NCBI GenBank assembly: GCA_021234155.1
Contig: JAJEKV010000054.1
Span: forward strand, 8,328,655 to 8,392,654
Direction: 5' to 3'
Source of the DNA: Isoetes taiwanensis
Taxonomy: Eukaryota; Streptophyta; Lycopodiopsida; Isoetales; Isoetaceae
Length of the DNA stretch: 64,000 bases
Under the pieces are notes generated by a model. That model did not search any database and was not told the origin of the DNA. It worked only from the letters and a program-made list of their open reading frames with translations. Positions 58,490-64,000 of the stretch are shown here, piece by piece (the stretch's first letter is position 1; the number at the start of each line of letters is the position of its first letter). The translations under genes and the position numbers were made by a program.

Positions 58490-59970
58490 GATCTTTTACA
58501 AATCCATTTTGCTTTTGTTTTGGGAGCTTGCGCTCTCGGATATCGATATGCATCCCCTTCAAAAGCATTAGGTATGCTGAGATCGATTCAAGATCAACAC
58601 AGCAATGGAGAAGGATGTAACTGGCGGTCATGCGATTCAAATCTTTGACGGCACAGATTTCCAGCAATGGAAAAGCGGAATGATCTTCATTCTCAAAGAT
58701 GAAGAAGTTTGGGGAATTGTTACTGGCCAAGAACCTGCACTGGCTGGATGCCAAGAATATTGCTGATTTGCATGTTTGGCAGCGTCGAGATGACAAGCCA
58801 ATGGCATATATCGGGCTCAATTTAGCTGACTCTATCCTTGATGAGTTCCAGCAAGAGAATAGCCACGATTTGTGCATGCTCTCATTGAGAAGCATGACTA
58901 AAAGATCCATATGATTAGGCATTTGCATGCTGAGGTAGCGAATATGGGTTGGAAAGAGATCGAAAGTCTTGATCAAGACCGCATGAAGCATGTCTTCCAG
59001 CAGATTAAAGCTTTTGGAGAAGAGCATCAGATCTCAAAGTCGATGCAACTAATTTTCTTCCTCATGTCACTACCTAATGCATTCAATTCTTTGTGCAACA
59101 GCTTCATGCAAGACAAAGATTTGGGCTTCCATCAAGTAATCACTTCTATTAAGGAGGATATCATGATGAGGCAAGATGCAGGTAGAGATGATCATGCCAC
59201 TCTCTTTGCAGCAAGACTCAATCTACCATGAATGGGGATGAGCACAATGAGGAGGAGAAGCATATTGGTAGCAGATTATCTCTTTCTCGTAAGCATGAAG
59301 TAGTGGATCAAGATCCTTCTACTTTTTGGATATCAAACGATGCAGTAGTACCCAATAAATGGATGCCAATTTCTGATATTCCAGCACCTTCCAAGCAAGG
59401 AATCATAGATACCTCAGCCATTGAGCTACGATATCTTGATGTGGCCTTCATTTTCCCATTTTCAGGAAATGTAGCAACACTTTATCAAGTGGCATTCACT
59501 TCTTATACTTTGGCGGCGTTTATATAAGGATGCACTCATGTTCTAACACTTGATCAACTGATTTTTCTGTTTGGATTACAGAAATCTTTTCTCCAGGAGG
59601 AGGAGGAGGCGGCGGCTGAGCATTGAGATGGCGATCTCTCATCAAGGAGGAGTGTCAAGATATATATGATATCGAGATCACCATCTTGCTAAACGTGCTA
59701 AAGCAGCGACTCAGCACTCAGCACAGTGGTGCTGAGAAAGTGATGAACCGAACAGAGTCAGCACCTTATCAGCACTGAGCACCGACCTAACTAAATAACG
59801 ACTGTTATTAGTGGGCGGTAGGTGAACGACTAATACTATTCTTAGTATCACTGTTTTGTTTATATCAGTGTACTTCATGTATTGATAAAATAACCTTGAA
59901 TACAATTCCATTTTGCTTTTGTTTTGGGAGCTTGCGCTCTCGGATATCGGTGTGCATCCTCTTCTCTCCC
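58490..59970 (+). mobile_element. Gag-only Ty1/copia element with truncated 5' LTR
   Basis: A 3' LTR at about 59653-59970 starts TGTCAAGATATATATGATAT right after a purine tract (AAGGAGGAG). The last part of the same LTR, with TTTTGGGAGCTTGCGCTCTC, recurs at about 58505-58550 as a truncated 5' LTR, followed by a decayed primer site. Between them is copia gag: WKSGMIFILKDEEVWGIVTG (about 58665), then MKHVFQQIKAFGEEHQIS (about 58985) and FFLMSLPNAFNSLCNSF (about 59055). No protease, integrase or RT follows. It is broken, with a few breaks, and non-autonomous. Confidence 0.72.
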
Positions 59971-59984
59971 TTTCTTGGAATAAC

Positions 59985-60830
59985 CTTGATAGACTTGACT
60001 ATGCGAATTTAATAAGGATGTGAGAATTGAAGATGCAAAATTGCTGGTTGCTAGAAGACGCAAAGAAGAAAGAAGTCATTTATCCACTTGAGACCTGCTC
60101 ATGATCGGACAGTTTGTGATTGATGTTGTGGTGGTCTATAAATATTTGGTACACATTAATGCTATATTAAATATAGGTTCTTATTTTGTTGTTCAAGTCA
60201 GATTTGGGTAATCTACTTGAAGGATCGGAAAGGGGAATAAATGGGAATACCATTCTTGTTTAAGTGAGGGACGCATACTTGCGGGAGTAGAATGAGGATC
60301 TTTCTTGTCCAAGCGCGAGACTTGCTTTAGAGGATCGAGAAGAGAATATTCTCAAGAGGATAAGATCTAACGCACTTTTTAGAAGTTGATCAATGGTCAA
60401 CTTCGAAAAGGAAGGTTTGATATTTTCTTTCCAGGTTAACAGCAATTGAGGGCGATCAATGGTGAGAAGGAAGGATTGTTATGGTAGAAGCATGAGGTGT
60501 GATTCACAATGAAAGAGCTATAGGAATTAATGGCAAGGCTATGTAAAATGTCATTTCTTAAATTGCCAAACAATATATTAAAGATGACAAAGGATAATAT
60601 TAAGAGATACTCCCTCTATGATCTATTGTTAAGAAAAGGCCACTTATATCTTTTTATAAGAAAACCTTTTTGTAAGGGGCCAGCTATTATAAAAAAGAGG
60701 TTGACTTCAAAACGTCATAACTTGGCAAAATGGAGCAATGTTACTCTTCTGGAAAGCTCGCGAAGTCTAGTTTCAGAATTGAGATGGCACTGCTCATAAC
60801 TCCTTACGGTTTGGAAAATATTGCAGAGAA
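59985..60830. other. Non-coding, with a repeated fragment
   Basis: No gene recognised. The stretch at 60490-60535 (ATGAAAGAGCTATAGGAATT) repeats sequence from 56755-56785 at the copia/LINE junction. Confidence 0.35.
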
Positions 60831-60834
60831 GGTG

Positions 60835-61320
60835 GCAGTATTAATACGTATATTATACTACCATGTCACTAGTATATGGCGCTATAACCGACAGGTACTC
60901 AATATCATAAAAGGGTTGTACCATTGGAGACTATTACATTGCACATGCCCCCTTGGACCTGTGAACATAACTCTTGTTGCCACATGGCAGCACCCCAACA
61001 AGCCTTAGGGCCCATTAGATCCCAACCTAGGATCGTGCCCTAAAGTGCATCCCTAAAAAGGCAGGAATCTTAAAAGCTTCCCCTTTTGGATTACAGCCTA
61101 GAAGCACACATTGGTAGCAGCGCGGGTCACTCTCAAGCATCTCAACAGCTGCTAAGCTCGAATCTCGAGGTGCCTTCTCCATTTGATGTTTGCCTCAACT
61201 GTTGCAGCAGTATGAACTCCTTCCGGGGCATCGTAGCCAACCAAGATCTAGTAAGTGCTGATTGTGACCTCCAATGCATGCTTCTCGATGATTAGAAGGC
61301 CGAAGTGTGTCTGGTCTTGG
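60835..61320 (+). repeat. Long direct repeat, copy B
   Basis: Partner of 57745-58215 in the same orientation, about 3.1 kb away. It is slightly longer through an insertion of about 30 bp near 60935. Confidence 0.6.
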
Positions 61321-61424
61321 TCCAAGACAACATCTAGAATCTAAGAATCCTAACATGTATCACGAACTGACAAAGGAACCCTAATCATGTTGATTAGAGT
61401 AGTTAGATTAGATATGTAATTCTA

Positions 61425-61580
61425 GTCATGGAAGCCATGGATAGTAAGCTCCTAGATAGAAGCCATGGATAGCCATGGATAGTACATAGAAGCCATGGAT
61501 AGTATGCTCTTAGTGATAGACCATGGATAGCCATGGATTATACATAGAATCCATGGATAGTACGCTCCTAGTGATAGACC
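61425..61580 (+). repeat. CCATGGATAG minisatellite
   Basis: About eight copies of GCCATGGATAGTA-type units with TACATAGAA and CTCCTAGTGATAGA spacers. Confidence 0.75.
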
Positions 61581-61619
61581 TCATTAATTCCCATTAATAT
61601 ATGGCCCGCGCATAGGAGC

Positions 61620-62560
61620 CCGCCTTGCTGTGAGACCGACTGGCAAGGAAGACTTGTCTGATCACAGTCAATCCATATGGTATGTAGAATCTATCGAGGA
61701 ATATTGTAGACTAGGCCTCATATCTTGCCACCGAGTGTGTGCAAGGTATGAGCTCGACACCTCCTGGGTGATGTGTCGCCCCAGTGGGGTTCAAGTCGAG
61801 TACGAGGAGTGGCTCTCTAGTTTGCCTGTGATTGGCATGGCATCTTCTGGAGGGTAGGGGAGTGATCTTCTCCTGCCTCATCGGGACTGGAGAGATGCGA
61901 CCAGGCAACTACGGTCAAGCTCCAAGACTTATAAGCCTATCTTTAAAATGTACACAGGAGGAGCGGATGGAGTAGACTACCCAATGACCATGTTCCTTTG
62001 CCAATCAAATCCAATTGCCATGAACTCTATCTGCAATGATCTCTGAAGCCCCAAGCCGTCAGTCGACCCTCATGAGCCTGAGCCTAGGTAGAACATGTTT
62101 TTTGTTGATGTATGTCGTATTCAATTATGATGTTATCTGGTTTATGGTGATCCCACCCTTCGAGGTGGTTATTTTCTATGTTGCATTAGTATGTGCTTAT
62201 GTTTATACACTTTCGTAGGGATTGGCCCTGCGTTAGATGGAATGAATGACACGTCTATTCCTCCCACATCAAATTCTTGCTCAACATCAAGAATCAGACG
62301 TCAGATAGGCGACCTCATGTTGGCGAGCATGTGCTGACAAGAGGGAATCTCCTATTTTTATACGATTGGGGTATTGTATACGAGCGGGGGGTGTGACAAC
62401 GGTATTAGAGAAATGATCTTGGTTGACCAAGATCGAGCACTAGTCATCTACACAGTAGTCGCTAACCAGCCTAGGAAAAATTCAGTCTTGGGTCAAATCC
62501 GAGCAGGAACCTCGAATACTAAGAAATATCTTTTTTCATGCTTAGGGCTTGAAACTAGCT
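61620..62560 (+). mobile_element. Old LTR related to the chromovirus, opposite orientation
   Basis: Read on plus, it matches the inverse of the 10-kb/41-kb LTRs in several blocks: GCCTCATCGGGACTGGAGAG (about 61878; the LTRs have GCCCGATGGGG on the other strand), CCACCCTTCGAGGTGG (about 62153) and GTGCTTATGTTTATACAC. It ends with GTGACA at about 62396, followed by a decayed primer site ACGGTATTAGAG and ATGATCTTGG, as the chromovirus leader has ATGTTCTTGG. It is much more diverged than the intact pair, so older. Confidence 0.7.
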
Positions 62561-62562
62561 AA

Positions 62563-62640
62563 ACAAGGTGCTGCGCACGAGGGGTTGCCCTCCGGTGGCC
62601 CCTGAGTGTGTTTTCATGGGTTCTGTTTCATTCTTTTGTG
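62563..62640. repeat. CAAGGTGCTGCGCAC repeat, second copy
   Basis: CAAGGTGCTGCGCACGAGGG, CCCTCCGGTGGCCC and GTGTGTTTTCATG match 42911-42965 in order. The GC-rich centre can form a hairpin. Family unknown. Confidence 0.6.
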
Positions 62641-62732
62641 CTAGGTCTTGTTTGTTTTGAATGGAACCAAAATCCAAATATTACAACATATGGGATCAAT
62701 ATTCTTGGACCAAAGTAGCATGCAAGTCCTTT

Positions 62733-63598
62733 TTACATGTGTCTCAGAAACATGGCCAAAACTTGGAGAGTTGCAAAGATAATAATTGTGATGCCAATAT
62801 ATCTCTGTGAGTGGTATTCATGGCCAACAGATTTATGCCCTAAATAAAGCCCTATGTCCCAAGCAGTGATTCCTAGAACATAACCAGAAGCTTGGAAAAG
62901 GATATGGAGGTAAAACCAACCAGGATCAAACCTTTTGAATGGACGGAGATACCTGGCACACATAGCTCCAAGGATGAGAGGAATCCCCCAAGAAACTGTG
63001 GCTAAAAATCCATGAGTATTTTTAAGATGCTGCCTAGGAAACATCTATAGTTCCATAGCTATCTCATTCAGAAAGAGAATGTTGTGCTGGAGCATCACCG
63101 TTTACTGTGCTACCTCTGTTCCATAAATGGTATAGCTTGCCAAGAGTGCTGCTGAAACTCAACTTAGCATAGAATTTCATATTTGTCCCATTGATTTCTA
63201 CAGCAGAATCTAACATTGTGAACACACTGCCATTCGAAGGATGTGGAGGTGTGCCTGAGTTTTGACTACTTGTAAGTTGGTATTCAAATATATAACTTCA
63301 TGTTGAATTGCTGAAGGCAATTAATGCACTACTTCCAGCCATCTGTCCTTCTGTGCTAGGATGAATTCCCCATCCTATCCATCCTTCTAATGCTGAAGCA
63401 ATGCTTGTAAATCCTATTTCCAATATGGTGCCAGTTCTAGTACAAGCCAATTCTGCTCCTTGTTTCGCCAGACTAGAGCAATTTGAAAATGTTTTACTTG
63501 AGCTGCTAAATGTGACCCATCTAGCAGGCCCCCTCCACTTGAACTGACAACCCAACTACAATCACAAATGCTAGCATCAGACTACAAAATATATTCAT
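62733..63598 (-). pseudogene. DOMON plus cytochrome b561 protein pseudogene
   Basis: Plant membrane electron-transfer protein family (CYBDOM). On minus: a signal peptide MNIFCSLMLAFVIVVG from 63598, a DOMON domain (KTFSNCSSLAKQGAELA, GWIGWGIHP, SSALIAFSN), more DOMON sequence (KLYHLWNRGSTVNGD, GTIDVS), then QHLKNTHGFLATVSWG and the b561 helices with HILFQASGYVLG and YHSQRYIGI, which supply two of the heme His. Damage: a frame change near residue 25, in-frame TGA codons after AFSNST and after HSLSE, a frame change before QHLKNTHG, and a stop after the fourth helix (AMFLRHM), so the last helices are missing. It looks like a single-exon gene that decayed after truncation. Confidence 0.85.
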
Positions 63599-64000
63599 TG
63601 TTCTTTAACTTTGAGAGAAAATTTTAACCCCAAATGTTAGGCTCGCAATCTTTGCATAAGTCTTTCTGATAATACCTTTTTGCAGCAAATGCTTGGGACC
63701 CAAATGATAATTAGATGCTAACAGATCAATCTACAGAACCCAAATGGTATCCTACCTCTACGTCTTCTTATGGCAAAAGCTAGAGGATTTGTCTGGGCAC
63801 CACTGGCTATGACGATCCGACTGCGCTGGATGAGAAATGAATCTGTGCTAATGTAGTGGCCGGAAAGGGGCACAGATTCGCAGAAAAGGGGATTCCACGA
63901 ACCAATTCTGGCACTATGGATTACTGGTACTGAAAAAGATCTTTTATATGATAAAGTCCTTGTGGAATGCAAATAAAGGTGCAAGTTTGTGTTACCACAG
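63599..64000 (-). other. Possible first exon at the window edge
   Basis: A minus-strand frame (63984-63718, 88 codons) starts MHLYLHSTRTLSYKRSFSVP and is rich in Ser and Arg with few acidic residues, like a plastid or mitochondrial transit peptide. GTAGAG near 63760 could be a donor. It faces the DOMON pseudogene, which leaves little room for more exons. No family recognised. Confidence 0.25.

Noticed and set aside
63060-63310. Stop-codon read-through or selenocysteine in the DOMON gene
   Set aside because: There are also frame changes and a lost C-terminus, so ordinary pseudogene decay explains the in-frame TGA codons.

Overview
This is nuclear DNA of a land plant. The evidence is a four-exon class III peroxidase gene, a five-exon MULE-derived SWIM zinc-finger gene, a decayed DOMON/cytochrome b561 gene, captured AP2/ERF and HSF exons, and plant-type Ty3/gypsy and Ty1/copia elements primed from initiator tRNA-Met. 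The DNA transposons and overall look would fit a seed-free plant (fern, lycophyte or bryophyte), but that placement is a guess.

Layout. 1-2.5 kb: broken Ty3/gypsy pol with a 322-bp MITE inside it. 3.9-4.04 kb: a foldback element. 4.26-6.78 kb: a Pack-MULE with a 9-bp target duplication carrying DNA-binding-domain exons from two transcription factor genes (AP2/ERF on +, HSF on -). 7.19-8.44 kb: intact peroxidase gene on -. 10.08-42.36 kb: one LTR-bounded chromovirus unit on -, with paired LTRs of about 1.5 kb, a CTAAC target duplication, PBS and polypurine tract. It holds gag-pol at the low end (12.4-17.2 kb), two nested DNA transposons (about 17.4-27.4 kb) and a 13-kb cargo block (27.7-40.7 kb). 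44.3-44.55 kb: a solo LTR. 48.2-50.95 kb: intact SWIM/MULE-derived host gene on -. 52.6-62.4 kb: relics of MULE, gypsy, copia and LINE elements, direct repeats and an old LTR related to the 32-kb element. 62.7-63.6 kb: DOMON/cytochrome b561 pseudogene on -.

The most unusual part is the cargo block. Just inside the PBS end lies a histone H3-like gene (about 40.18-38.92 kb, -). Its product starts with the first nine residues of the H3 tail, continues through a long charged region and ends in a histone-fold C-terminus. A second unknown gene follows it. Each of the two has a TATA box and a pair of the same 67-bp hairpin upstream. The rest of the block (+ strand) holds an acidic-protein gene with an intron, unknown genes, a NIF/FCP1-like phosphatase relic, two near-identical promoter modules and many CACGCC/GGCGTG iterons. 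The chromovirus integrase ends in a chromodomain, a fold that in related elements reads H3 tails, so finding an H3 tail encoded in the same unit is suggestive. All LTR-related coding parts are broken and are treated here as fossils.
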